DNA of 64,000 nt, from assembly GCA_001770725.1 (NCBI GenBank), contig MERU01000002.1:701901-765900 (forward strand), read 5' to 3'. The position numbers were made by a program, and so were the translations under genes. The notes under the pieces are model-generated. The model searched no databases and was not told the origin of the DNA. It was given only the letters and a program-made list of their open reading frames with translations. Below, in pieces: positions 48,439 to 57,033 of the stretch. The number at the start of each line of letters is the position of its first letter. Position 1 is the first letter of the stretch. Source of the DNA: Burkholderiales bacterium RIFCSPHIGHO2_01_FULL_63_240. GTDB lineage: Bacteria > Pseudomonadota > Gammaproteobacteria > Burkholderiales > Burkholderiaceae_C.

Positions 48439-49188
48439 ATGTCACCTGTCACCCTCGTCACCGGCGCCAGCCAGGGCATCGGCGCCGCCACCGCCCGGCT
48501 GCTCGCGCAGCGCGGCCATGCCCTGCTGATCCACTTCGCTCACCGAGCCGACCTGGCCCAGGCCGTTGCCGACGACTGCCTGCGCCTGGGCGCTCCGCAA
48601 GCGATCATCGCCCAGGCGGACCTGGCCAAGGAGGCCGAGGTGCTCGCCCTGTTCGCCCAACTAGATGCCTGTCTGCCCCGGCTGACAGGGCTGGTCAACA
48701 ACGCCGGCATCGTCGATCGCACCGCGCGGCTCGACGAGATGAGCGCCGAGCGCCTGCAGCGCATGCTGGCGGTCAACGTCTTCGGCCCGATGCTTTGCGC
48801 GCGCGAAGCCGTCAAGCGCATGTCGCACCGGCATGGCGGTCAAGGCGGCGTCATCGTCAACGTCTCCAGCAGCGCGGTGCGCACCGGCTCGCCCGCGCTG
48901 TACGTGGACTACGCCGCCAGCAAGGGGGCCATCGACGTCTTCACCGGCGGCCTGGCCAAGGAAGTGGCCGGCGAAGGCGTGCGCGTGGTCGCCGTGCGAC
49001 CGGGCATCACCGACACCGGCATCCACGCCACGGGGGGCGAGCCCGACCGTGCCAGCCGCATGGCGCCGCAATTGCCCATGGGGCGCGCCGCCCACCCTGA
49101 AGAGGTCGGCGAGGCCATCGCCTGGCTGCTGTCGGACGCGGCCAGCTACACGGCTGGCGCCATCCTCGACGTCAGCGGCGGGCGCTGA
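48439..49188 (+). CDS. SDR family oxidoreductase (FabG-like)
   Basis: A 249-residue short-chain dehydrogenase/reductase. It has the cofactor motif TGASQGIG (residues 8-15), NNAG, the catalytic Ser in VSSSAV and Tyr/Lys in YAASKGA, and a C-terminal SYTAGAILDVSGGR. An Arg or His after the second strand (HFAHRAD) suggests NADP preference. The substrate is unknown. Its last 17 bases overlap the end of the convergent asparaginase gene. Confidence 0.9.
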   Translation: MSPVTLVTGASQGIGAATARLLAQRGHALLIHFAHRADLAQAVADDCLRLGAPQAIIAQADLAKEAEVLALFAQLDACLPRLTGLVNNAGIVDRTARLDEMSAERLQRMLAVNVFGPMLCAREAVKRMSHRHGGQGGVIVNVSSSAVRTGSPALYVDYAASKGAIDVFTGGLAKEVAGEGVRVVAVRPGITDTGIHATGGEPDRASRMAPQLPMGRAAHPEEVGEAIAWLLSDAASYTAGAILDVSGGR

Positions 49189-50101
49189 GCAGCTCCAGAA
49201 GCAACCGGACCCGCGCTTGTGCTGGCGTCCAGGCGCCGGCTGCGGGCCAGGCATCGCCATCGCGCGGCTGCACGCCGCCACGGGCCACACGGCTGCTGCG
49301 CCACACGAGCACGCCTGCATCGCGGGCGCGCTGCAGGGCCGCTTCCAGCTTCTCGTGCATGGTTCCGTGGCCGGTACAGGCCACGATCAGGCCATCCAGC
49401 TTGCTTCCTGACGCCTGGGCATGCGCCAGCGCGGCGTCGACCAGCCAGCCATCGGCATCGGCATGGCTGGTGACCACCTCCACGCGCGGCGGTTGGGCAT
49501 GCCGCAGCCCATGCCAGCCGCGTGCCTCCGGTTGCGGCCATGGGTCGTGCCCTTGCAGCGGCGCGGCACCGCCGCCGTCGAAGGCGTCGATGGCGTGGCT
49601 GTGGGCCTTGCGCACATCGCGCGCGGACCAGGCTTGGCCGGCCAACGCCACCGCCACCCCGCCTTCACCACGCTGGGCAGCCGCCTGGGCCAACTGCACG
49701 GCCTGCACCAGGTTGGCCGGGCCGTCTGCATCCGGCGCGGTCGCAGGGCGCATGGCCGCGGTCAGCACGATGGGTTTGCGGCCGTCGTGCAAAGCGTGCA
49801 GCAGGCAGGCGGTTTCTTCCAGCGTGTCGGTGCCATGCGTGATGACGATGGCCGAGGTGGCTTCGTCGGCCATCGCACCTTCGATGGCCTGACCCAGGGC
49901 CTGCCAGGTCACCCAGCCCATGTCCTTGCTGTCGATCTGGGCGACCTGCCGGGTGGCCAGCGCACAGGCCGCCAGCTCGGGCACGGCGTCCACGAGTTGC
50001 TCGACGCTCAGTTGCGCGGCGCGGTAGGCCCAGCTCCGGCCCGGGTCGGACGCCGTGCCAGCGATGGTGCCGCCGGTGCCCAGGATCAGCACGTGCGACA
50101 T
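49172..50101 (-). CDS. Asparaginase family protein
   Basis: A 309-residue amidohydrolase with the L-asparaginase I/II fold. The first catalytic threonine is Thr12 in GTGGTIAGT, the second motif is HGTDTLEET (about residues 89-97, with Thr91 and Asp92), and DSKDM and AMRPATAPDADGP are also typical. No signal peptide is seen, so it is probably cytoplasmic. GGAGG lies just before the ATG at 50101. It is convergent with the SDR gene and divergent from lexA. Confidence 0.9.
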   Translation of the reverse strand: MSHVLILGTGGTIAGTASDPGRSWAYRAAQLSVEQLVDAVPELAACALATRQVAQIDSKDMGWVTWQALGQAIEGAMADEATSAIVITHGTDTLEETACLLHALHDGRKPIVLTAAMRPATAPDADGPANLVQAVQLAQAAAQRGEGGVAVALAGQAWSARDVRKAHSHAIDAFDGGGAAPLQGHDPWPQPEARGWHGLRHAQPPRVEVVTSHADADGWLVDAALAHAQASGSKLDGLIVACTGHGTMHEKLEAALQRARDAGVLVWRSSRVARGGVQPRDGDAWPAAGAWTPAQARVRLLLELLSARR

Positions 50102-50176
50102 GCCGCCTCCTTGCCCTGGCCGGGCAGCGAAGGGTTGCGCGATGGCCACGCCCCACGCCAGCCCACCAACAAAATA

Positions 50177-50192
50177 CTGGACAAACAAACAG
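50177..50192. promoter_or_regulatory. Second (weaker) LexA box upstream of lexA
   Basis: CTGGACAAACAAACAG keeps the CTG-N10-CAG ends of the proteobacterial SOS box but is less palindromic inside. It lies 18 bases (centre to centre) from the stronger box, echoing the tandem boxes of E. coli lexA. A likely -35 (TGGACA, 50178-50183) falls within it. Confidence 0.6.
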
Positions 50193-50194
50193 CC

Positions 50195-50210
50195 CTGTAT
50201 AAAATGACAG
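50195..50210. promoter_or_regulatory. LexA box (SOS operator) upstream of lexA
   Basis: CTGTATAAAATGACAG matches the CTGT-N8-ACAG SOS consensus. It lies 42 bases before lexA and covers a likely -10 (TAAAAT, 50200-50205; 16 bases from TGGACA), so bound LexA would block its own promoter. Confidence 0.9.
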
Positions 50211-50252
50211 TCATTCGCTTCATCGCGCTGCCTGCGTGGCAGCTCCAACCAG

Positions 50253-50969
50253 ATGGCCGACGATAAACCCAAACTCACCCCGCGCCAGCAGCAGATCTTC
50301 GAGTTGATCCAGCGCAGCATCGCGCGCACCGGTGCACCGCCCACCCGGGCCGAGATCGCATCGGAGCTGGGTTTTCGCTCGGCCAACGCCGCAGAAGAGC
50401 ATTTGCAGGCCCTGGCCCGCAAGGGCGTGATCGAACTCGTCGGCGGCACCTCGCGCGGCATCCGCCTCAAGGCCGGCACGCTGCGCACCGTCAACGAAAG
50501 CCGCCGAGACGAAGCCCAGCGCAGCAGCGTCGGCAAGTCCGGCCTGCCGTTCAACCTGCCCCTGCCCGGCCTGGAGCAACTGGTGTTGCCTCTGGTGGGC
50601 CGCGTGGCCGCGGGCAGCCCCATCCTGGCGCAAGAGCACGTCGAGCAGACCTACGCGGTCGAGCCCAGCCTGTTTGCACGCAAGCCCGATTACCTGCTGC
50701 GCGTGCGCGGCATGAGCATGAAGGACATCGGCATCCTGGACGGCGACCTGCTGGCCGTGGCCCGCACCCGCGAGGCCCGCAATGGCCAAATCGTGGTCGC
50801 CCGCATTGGCGACGAGGTCACCGTCAAGCGCTTTCAGCGCACCCCGCAGGGCATCCAGCTCCTGCCCGAAAACCCCGAGTTCGATCCCATCATCGTGTCG
50901 CCCGAACAGGACGACTTCGAACTTGAAGGCCTGGCTGTCGGACTCATCCGCAACCAGCCCCTGAACTGA
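50253..50969 (+). CDS. lexA: SOS response repressor LexA
   Basis: A 238-residue repressor-protease. The winged helix at residues 8-65 includes [30 protein letters not shown]. The S24 domain has the self-cleavage site Ala120-Gly121 (GRVAAGSPI), catalytic Ser155 in [10 protein letters not shown], and Lys192 in EVTVKRF. RecA filaments trigger cleavage after DNA damage, which releases SOS genes. It is longer than E. coli LexA (202 residues) because of the linker region at 75-105. Tandem LexA boxes precede it, so it is autoregulated. Confidence 0.97.
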   Translation: MADDKPKLTPRQQQIFELIQRSIARTGAPPTRAEIASELGFRSANAAEEHLQALARKGVIELVGGTSRGIRLKAGTLRTVNESRRDEAQRSSVGKSGLPFNLPLPGLEQLVLPLVGRVAAGSPILAQEHVEQTYAVEPSLFARKPDYLLRVRGMSMKDIGILDGDLLAVARTREARNGQIVVARIGDEVTVKRFQRTPQGIQLLPENPEFDPIIVSPEQDDFELEGLAVGLIRNQPLN

Positions 50970-51139
50970 TCTGCCAGCAGATCTGAACCGACGTGTTTCT
51001 GGCGGCCCCTTGCCGATCGAGCAAAGGGGTCAAGGTGGCCACCGCGGGTGGCGGGCATTGGCGCCAGGCAGCTGGCGCGATTCCCGCGGGGGCTTGAGCA
51101 ATCGAATCCTGCCGAACTTCACAGCTTTCGGAGTTCACC

Positions 51140-51490
51140 ATGATTCACCACCTCGCACGCGCCTTCGCAGTCCGTCACAACGCCACAGCCTTGGCTTCCA
51201 GCGGTGTCACCGAGCCCGGACCGGCACAACGCCCGGCCAGCCAGCAACCGGTGCGTCCTCGCCCGCTCACGCCCTGGGGCACGCCGCCACGCGGCAACCT
51301 GGGCCGCGTCATTGATTTCCCACGGTCCGCGCAAGCACCCTTCTCTCCCAGCGCAACGGGCCAGCAGGTCCGCACCGTTCGCATCTCCGTTGATCCGCAA
51401 GATGCCCGCCGCACCGTGATCGCGGGCAAGTTCGCTGAAGTGTGCGCGGCGCTGGACCGCCTTGTGCTCGAACAAGAGGCGCTGGCCTGA
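51140..51490 (+). CDS. Small conserved-looking protein of unknown function, downstream of lexA
   Basis: A 116-residue protein that I do not recognise as a named family. The N-terminal 70 residues are Pro/Ala/Arg-rich and probably disordered. The C-terminal 40 (RTVRISVDPQDARRTVIAGKFAEVCAALDRLVLEQE) look folded, with a strand-then-helix pattern. CGGAG six bases before the ATG and typical high-GC third codon positions support it as real. It lies 170 bases after lexA on the same strand with no LexA box of its own that I could see. A role in SOS cell-division arrest is possible from position only. Confidence 0.55.
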   Translation: MIHHLARAFAVRHNATALASSGVTEPGPAQRPASQQPVRPRPLTPWGTPPRGNLGRVIDFPRSAQAPFSPSATGQQVRTVRISVDPQDARRTVIAGKFAEVCAALDRLVLEQEALA

Positions 51491-51539
51491 ATCACCTTTG
51501 CTTGCTGGGTTGGGGTCGTGCGTCGGCTGGTGCATGGCT

Positions 51540-51680
51540 CGGTGGGTGGGGAGCGTGTGATCCGGCCCTGCGCGGGGCATCACCGAGCTCCGCTGCTGTC
51601 ACCCCTTGAACACCGACCAAGTGGTTGCCGAGCCATGACACCGCACATGTCGGGCCGGATCACACGCTCCCCACCCATCG
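51540..51680 (+). repeat. Palindrome-flanked repeat unit, left copy
   Basis: The unit has two 28-base arms, 51540-51567 and 51653-51680, that are reverse complements with one mismatch. Between them is an 85-base core. The core shares three blocks with the right copy without a mismatch (21, 14 and 29 bases), separated by variable segments of 9 and 12 bases. The arms are different in sequence from those of the right copy except for the GGCC next to the core. Confidence 0.85.
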
Positions 51681-51711
51681 AACCCGAACCACCGCGCACT
51701 GCGGGGTTGGC

Positions 51712-51751
51712 AGAAGAAAGAAGGCGACGCAAGCGTCGCCTTCTTTCTTCT
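51712..51751 (+). terminator. Central 19-bp hairpin of the palindrome, terminator-like
   Basis: A perfect 19-bp stem (51712-51730 with 51733-51751) has only a 2-base AA loop as drawn. The GC-rich tip (GGCGACGC) sits on an A/G-rich to T/C-rich base, so both strands end in a pyrimidine-rich run (TTCTTTCTTC). It could terminate transcription from both sides. It lies at the symmetry centre of the whole 381-base structure. Confidence 0.65.
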
Positions 51752-51779
51752 TTCTCCGCCTGCCACGTTGTGTCGCGGG

Positions 51780-51920
51780 CAGGGGGCGAGGGGTGCCTGC
51801 GCAGGCCCGACATGTGCGGTGTCATGGCTCGGCAACAGCCAGGCTCGCGTTCAAGGGGTGACGGTGAACACGCTCGGTGATGCCCCGCGCAGGGCCGGAG
51901 CAGGCACCCCTCGCCCCCTG
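51780..51920 (-). repeat. Palindrome-flanked repeat unit, right copy (inverted)
   Basis: This is the same unit in opposite orientation. Its arms 51780-51807 and 51893-51920 are reverse complements in 26 of 28 positions, and its core (51808-51892) is also exactly 85 bases. The three shared blocks match the left copy base for base (64 positions), while the 9- and 12-base segments between them match at chance level. Unit length is identical to the left copy (141 bases). Confidence 0.85.
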
Positions 51921-52006
51921 ACCGTTGCTCAACGTGAGCCCCTCCCCCAACCATCCACCAAAGCTCAAACCTGCATCACCCAAACCCGCTTGAAAGCAGC
52001 CAAAAC

Positions 52007-52042
52007 AAAACCCCGCGGCCGACTTGCGACACGCGGGGTTTT
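52007..52042 (-). terminator. Terminator of the phaCAB transcript
   Basis: A perfect 11-bp stem (AAAACCCCGCG with CGCGGGGTTTT) has a 14-base loop. Read on the minus strand the stem ends in TTTT and continues GTTTTGG, a typical intrinsic terminator, 69 bases after the phaB stop. Confidence 0.8.
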
Positions 52043-52110
52043 CCAGGTGCTCACGTCCGAGCCTCAAAAGCTCGGCAGCCAACAAGCCTCAGCCAAGCAT
52101 CAAGCTGGCA

Positions 52111-52848
52111 TCAGCCCATGTGCAGGCCACCGTTGACCGAGAAATCGGCACCGGTGGCAAAACCGGCCTCGTCGCTCGACACCCACGACACCATCGAAGC
52201 GATTTCCTCCGGGGTGCCCAGGCGCTTGACGGGGATGGTGGCCACGATCTTGTCCAGCACGTCAGGGCGGATCGAGCGGACCATCTCGGTGCCGATGTAG
52301 CCCGGCGAGACGGTGTTCACCGTCACGCCCTTGTTGGCCACTTCCTGGGCCAGGGCCATGGTGAAGCCGTGCATGCCGGCCTTGGCGGCCGAGTAGTTGG
52401 TCTGGCCAAACTGGCCCTTCTCGCCATTGACCGAGCTGATGTTGACGATGCGGCCCCAGCCCCGGTCCACCATGTCGTCGATGACCTGCTTGGTCACGTT
52501 GAACAGGCTGTTGAGGTTGGTGTCGATGACGACGTCCCAGTCGGACTTCGTCATCTTGCGGAACATGCCGTCCTTGGTGATGCCAGCGTTGTTGACCAGC
52601 ACGTCGATCGGGCCATGTTCGGCCTTGGTCTTCTGGAAGGCCGCCACGGTCGAGTCCCAGTCCGAGACATTGCCCACCGACACGTAGAAGGTGTAGCCCA
52701 GGACCCTCTGCTCTTCCAGCCACTTGGCGTGGTCACGGCTCGGGCCGCAGCCGGCGATGACCTTGAAACCGTCCTTGTGCAGGCGCTGGCAGATGGCGGT
52801 GCCGATGCCACCCATGCCGCCGGTGACGTAGGCTACTTTCTGACTCAT
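52111..52848 (-). CDS. phaB: Acetoacetyl-CoA reductase PhaB
   Basis: A 245-residue NADPH-dependent SDR that reduces acetoacetyl-CoA to (R)-3-hydroxybutyryl-CoA, the monomer for PHB. It has TGGMGGIGTAI (residues 8-18), NNAG, catalytic Ser in NISSVNG, and YSAAKAG with Tyr and Lys. The family-specific QFGQTNYSAAKAGMHGFTMALAQE segment is intact. GAGGAG precedes the ATG. It is last in the phaC-phaA-phaB order, 99 bases after phaA. Confidence 0.97.
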   Translation of the reverse strand: MSQKVAYVTGGMGGIGTAICQRLHKDGFKVIAGCGPSRDHAKWLEEQRVLGYTFYVSVGNVSDWDSTVAAFQKTKAEHGPIDVLVNNAGITKDGMFRKMTKSDWDVVIDTNLNSLFNVTKQVIDDMVDRGWGRIVNISSVNGEKGQFGQTNYSAAKAGMHGFTMALAQEVANKGVTVNTVSPGYIGTEMVRSIRPDVLDKIVATIPVKRLGTPEEIASMVSWVSSDEAGFATGADFSVNGGLHMG

Positions 52849-52947
52849 GTGATGCTCCTCTGTGGGCTGTGAACTGTGAAGGGGTCGCGCCCTGAAGGCT
52901 GACGGGCGCGGTGAAAATCGGTGAGAACGGGTTCGGAGAAACCCGGA

Positions 52948-54126
<1,179 letters not shown>

Positions 54127-54184
54127 GGTGAGTTCCTTGTGACTTCGGTTGACGTGGCCGGGGCCGCTTGTGGCAGCCCCGGGA

Positions 54185-56443
54185 TCAGGCTTTGCGCTTG
54201 ACGTAACGGCCTGGCGCGGCCTCGATGACGGGATGCTGCCGGCTGCCTGGCTGTCTGGGTGCGGGCACCATCTTGCCGGACTGCTCGGCCAGCCAGCCGG
54301 ACCAGACAGGCCACCAACTGCCAGGCTGCTCCGTGGCGGTCTCCATCCACGCTTGCGCGGTGGCAGGCAAAGTCCGTGCCGAGCTGACCCAGTGGCTGCG
54401 TTTTTTCTTCTCGGGCGGGTTGATCACCCCGGCGATGTGACCGGACGCGCCAAGCACGAAGGTGCGCGGCCCGCTCACGACCTGGGTTGACGCGTAGGCG
54501 CTGTCCCAAGGCACGATGTGGTCTTCGCGCGAGCCGTAGATGAAGGTGGGCATGTCCAGGCGACGCATGTCCAGCGGCACGCCGCAGACCTTGACCGCCC
54601 CCGGCTTGCAGAGCTTGTTTTCGAGGTAGGTGTTGCGCAGGTACCAGGTGTACATCGGACCCGGCAGGTTGGTGCTGTCGCTGTTCCAATAGAGCAGGTC
54701 GAAGGCCGGCGGCAACTCGCCCTTGAGGTAGTTGCCGATGACGTAGTTCCAGACCAGGTCGTTGGCACGCAGGAACGAGAACGTGGCAGCGAGCTCGTTG
54801 CCCCGCAGCAGGCCGCCGCCCGCCGGGCTGTCCGGGCCCATGGTCATCTCGCGCATGCGCACCATGGCCTCGTCCACGAAGACGTCCATGGTGCCGGTGT
54901 TGACGAAATCCAGGAACGCCGTGAGCAAGGTCAGGCTGCGAACGGGCTTGCGGCCCTGCGCAGCCAAGGTCGCCAGCGCCGTGGCCAGCAGGGTGCCTCC
55001 CACGCAGAAGCCCAAGGCGTTGACCTGCTCCACACCAGCGATTTCGCGGGTGACGTCGATGGCCCGCGTCACGCCGTGCTCGACGTAGTCGTCCCAGGTG
55101 GCCTTGGCCAGGCTGTCGTCGGCATTGACCCAGCTGACCATGAACACGCGGTGCCCCTGCGACAGCAGGTAGCGCACCAGCGAGTTCTCAGGCTGCAGAT
55201 CGAGGATGTAGTACTTGTTGATGCACGGCGGCACGAACAGAAAGGGCACCTCGTGCACCTGCGCCGTCAGCGGCTTGTACTCGATGAGCTGGAAGTAGGG
55301 GTTCTCGTAGACCACCGAGCCTTCGGTGGTGGCCACGTTCACGCCCACTTCGAACACGCTCTCGTCCGTCTGGGACATGTGGCCCTGGCGGATGTCGTTG
55401 AGCAGGTGCCCCAAGCCCTGGGTGAGGCTCTCGCCCTTGGTGCTGATGGCTTTGCTCAGGGCTTCCGGGTTGAAGGCCAGGAAGTTGGCGGGCGACGCGG
55501 CATCGGCCCATTGCTGCACGGCAAAGCGCACACGCTGGCGGGCTTTGTCGTCGCCCGTCAGGTTGTCGGCCAGGCGCTGCAACGTGCGCGCGTTGAGCAG
55601 GTACATCGAGGCCATGAAGGCGCTGCCCGGCGACTGGTTCCACTCGGGCGATGCAAAGCGCTTGTCGCTGACCTTGACAGCCTCGGGCTGTTGCAGGGCC
55701 TGGTTCCAGATCTGACCGGCCTGCTGCAGGTAGTCCTGCTGGATGGCCTGGAGTTGCTCGGGCGGGATGCTCAGGCCGGCCAGCGACTGCAGGGTGCTGC
55801 CCAGGCTCTGGCCCAGGGCGCCAACGGCCTGCCCCACCGGCTCCAGGCCCTTGATGAACTCGGGAGCGGCCCCGTTCTGCGCGTTGGCAGCGGCGCCCAA
55901 CCAGGGCCGCCAGGCTTCGGGCAACTGGCCCAATTGTCCAAGCTGCCCAAGTTGCCCCAATTGCCCTGCCCCCACCATTTCACGCAGTTTCGCAGGGTCG
56001 ACACCAGGCCATGTCGCCTTGCCGTCGAGCAAACTGGACCAGGCCTGGGTGGCCGCCGAAAACGGGTTGCCAGCGTGCCCGGACCCGAATGCCGATGCCT
56101 GCTGATCGGTCTTGGATTGGGCGGTTGAACTGGCCCCTGACGCGCGGGCCCCTTGGCCAGCCTGCGAGGCAGCGCTGGCTGGCTGTTTCGCGGTCTGTTG
56201 AGTGGTCTTTGGAGCGGTCTTTGGAGCGGTCTTTGGAGCGGTCTTTGGCGAAGCCTTTTTCGTGGCGGCCTTGACTGCCTTGCTCGCGGGCCCGTTCCTC
56301 ACCGACTTGGCTGCTTTGGCCCCAGGTGAAGCCGCGGAGCCGGCTTTGGAGGACGCCTTGGCGATGTCCACCGACTGGGCCTCGGACGGGGCCACGGATG
56401 CAAGCAACTCGCGCTTGGCGCGAGACCTTTGAGCGACAGCCAT
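54185..56443 (-). CDS. phaC: Class I PHA synthase with long H1-like N-terminal tail
   Basis: A 752-residue PHA synthase, well above the usual 560-600. The catalytic core is complete: Cys480 in GFCVGGT, Asp641 in SREDHIVPWD, and His669 in GASGHIAGV. It polymerises (R)-3-hydroxybutyryl-CoA on the granule surface. About 160 extra residues precede the normal N-terminus: an Ala/Lys/Ser/Pro-rich region with four PKTA-type repeats (about 66-80), resembling histone H1-like tails, then five GQL repeats (about 160-174). The start at 56443 has AGGAG seven bases upstream and gives MAVAQRSRAKREL. Starting later at the family-normal position would require ignoring this ribosome site. Confidence 0.95.
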   Translation of the reverse strand: MAVAQRSRAKRELLASVAPSEAQSVDIAKASSKAGSAASPGAKAAKSVRNGPASKAVKAATKKASPKTAPKTAPKTAPKTTQQTAKQPASAASQAGQGARASGASSTAQSKTDQQASAFGSGHAGNPFSAATQAWSSLLDGKATWPGVDPAKLREMVGAGQLGQLGQLGQLGQLPEAWRPWLGAAANAQNGAAPEFIKGLEPVGQAVGALGQSLGSTLQSLAGLSIPPEQLQAIQQDYLQQAGQIWNQALQQPEAVKVSDKRFASPEWNQSPGSAFMASMYLLNARTLQRLADNLTGDDKARQRVRFAVQQWADAASPANFLAFNPEALSKAISTKGESLTQGLGHLLNDIRQGHMSQTDESVFEVGVNVATTEGSVVYENPYFQLIEYKPLTAQVHEVPFLFVPPCINKYYILDLQPENSLVRYLLSQGHRVFMVSWVNADDSLAKATWDDYVEHGVTRAIDVTREIAGVEQVNALGFCVGGTLLATALATLAAQGRKPVRSLTLLTAFLDFVNTGTMDVFVDEAMVRMREMTMGPDSPAGGGLLRGNELAATFSFLRANDLVWNYVIGNYLKGELPPAFDLLYWNSDSTNLPGPMYTWYLRNTYLENKLCKPGAVKVCGVPLDMRRLDMPTFIYGSREDHIVPWDSAYASTQVVSGPRTFVLGASGHIAGVINPPEKKKRSHWVSSARTLPATAQAWMETATEQPGSWWPVWSGWLAEQSGKMVPAPRQPGSRQHPVIEAAPGRYVKRKA
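55922..55966 (-). repeat. Five 9-bp repeats encoding Gly-Gln-Leu in phaC
   Basis: Five consecutive 9-base units in frame encode GQL five times. The units differ at silent positions (GGGCAATTG, GGCCAGTTG and similar), so the repeat is kept at the protein level and is not a fresh slippage product. Confidence 0.85.
56199..56246 (-). repeat. 12-bp tandem repeat encoding Pro-Lys-Thr-Ala in phaC
   Basis: Three perfect copies of GGAGCGGTCTTT (plus-strand reading) at 56211-56246 and one copy with two changes at 56199-56210. On the coding strand they give the Ala-Pro-Lys-Thr series in the basic tail. Perfect identity suggests recent expansion and copy number that may vary between strains. Confidence 0.88.
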
Positions 56444-56640
56444 ATGTCTCCTGTTTCCGGGCTCGTTCCGGTTGCGTCCGGAATCGTGAACCGCGTTTGT
56501 TTCCGTATTCTGAACCTTGGGCAACGAATGTGAAGGGGCCCCGGCCGTCTTTGGCATCATTCCAACATGCCCAGCGCGTCCGCGGTGTGGGCGAAGACCC
56601 TGGCTGCGGCCGGATCGAGACCGAGCGTCGGGAAAAAGAG

Positions 56641-57033
56641 ATGTGGATCGTTGCGATCGCCTGGATGTACGTGACCCTGATGATGGCGCTGGCCGAGGCC
56701 ACCAGCCCGCAGGGCACGGTGCTGGGCGCTGTTTTCACCTTCCTGATGTACGGCGTCGGGCCGCTGGCGCTGGTGCTGTACCTGCTCGGTGCCCCGGCGC
56801 GTCGCAAGGCCATACGCCAGGCGGAGCAGGCCGAACTGCTCAGGCTGCGCGAACAGGCCGCGCGAACCGAGCAGCCCGAGCAAGCCGCGACCGCGCAAAA
56901 TGCGCCGCCAAGCCCCGAGCAGGGTCCAGTTGACGCGACACAGCAGGCGTCAGCCAGCGCTCAGGCAGATGGCGGCGGCCTGCCGACCGCTGCGCCCGTC
57001 GCGCCGGTGCGAGAAGAACCGCCCGGGCGCTGA
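56641..57033 (+). CDS. Small membrane protein of unknown function
   Basis: A 130-residue protein with two membrane helices (about residues 2-17 and 27-49, WIVAIAWMYVTLMMALA and VLGAVFTFLMYGVGPLALVLYLLG). A charged helix (RRKAIRQAEQAELLRLREQAAR) and a Pro/Ala/Gln-rich disordered tail follow. I recognise it only as a type of hypothetical protein seen next to pha genes in related bacteria. The start at 56641 fits the helix position. Its last 84 bases overlap the 3' end of the convergent pgeF gene. Confidence 0.65.
   Translation: MWIVAIAWMYVTLMMALAEATSPQGTVLGAVFTFLMYGVGPLALVLYLLGAPARRKAIRQAEQAELLRLREQAARTEQPEQAATAQNAPPSPEQGPVDATQQASASAQADGGGLPTAAPVAPVREEPPGR

Larger units (their letters stand above)
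51491..52110. other. Gene-free 620-base region holding a large palindromic repeat
   Basis: Between the converging 51140-51490 gene and phaB there is no gene I can support. The space is filled by two inverted copies of a repeat unit (51540-51680 and 51780-51920) around a strong central hairpin (51712-51751), and then a phaB terminator (52007-52042). The open frames across it on both strands have no codon bias and mirror each other, as expected from the palindrome. Confidence 0.75.

Noticed and set aside
51518..51954. Open frames of 120-124 codons on both strands across the palindromic repeat
   Set aside because: They mirror each other because the DNA is palindromic. Shared blocks are identical at all codon positions, which points to constraint on nucleic acid and not on protein.
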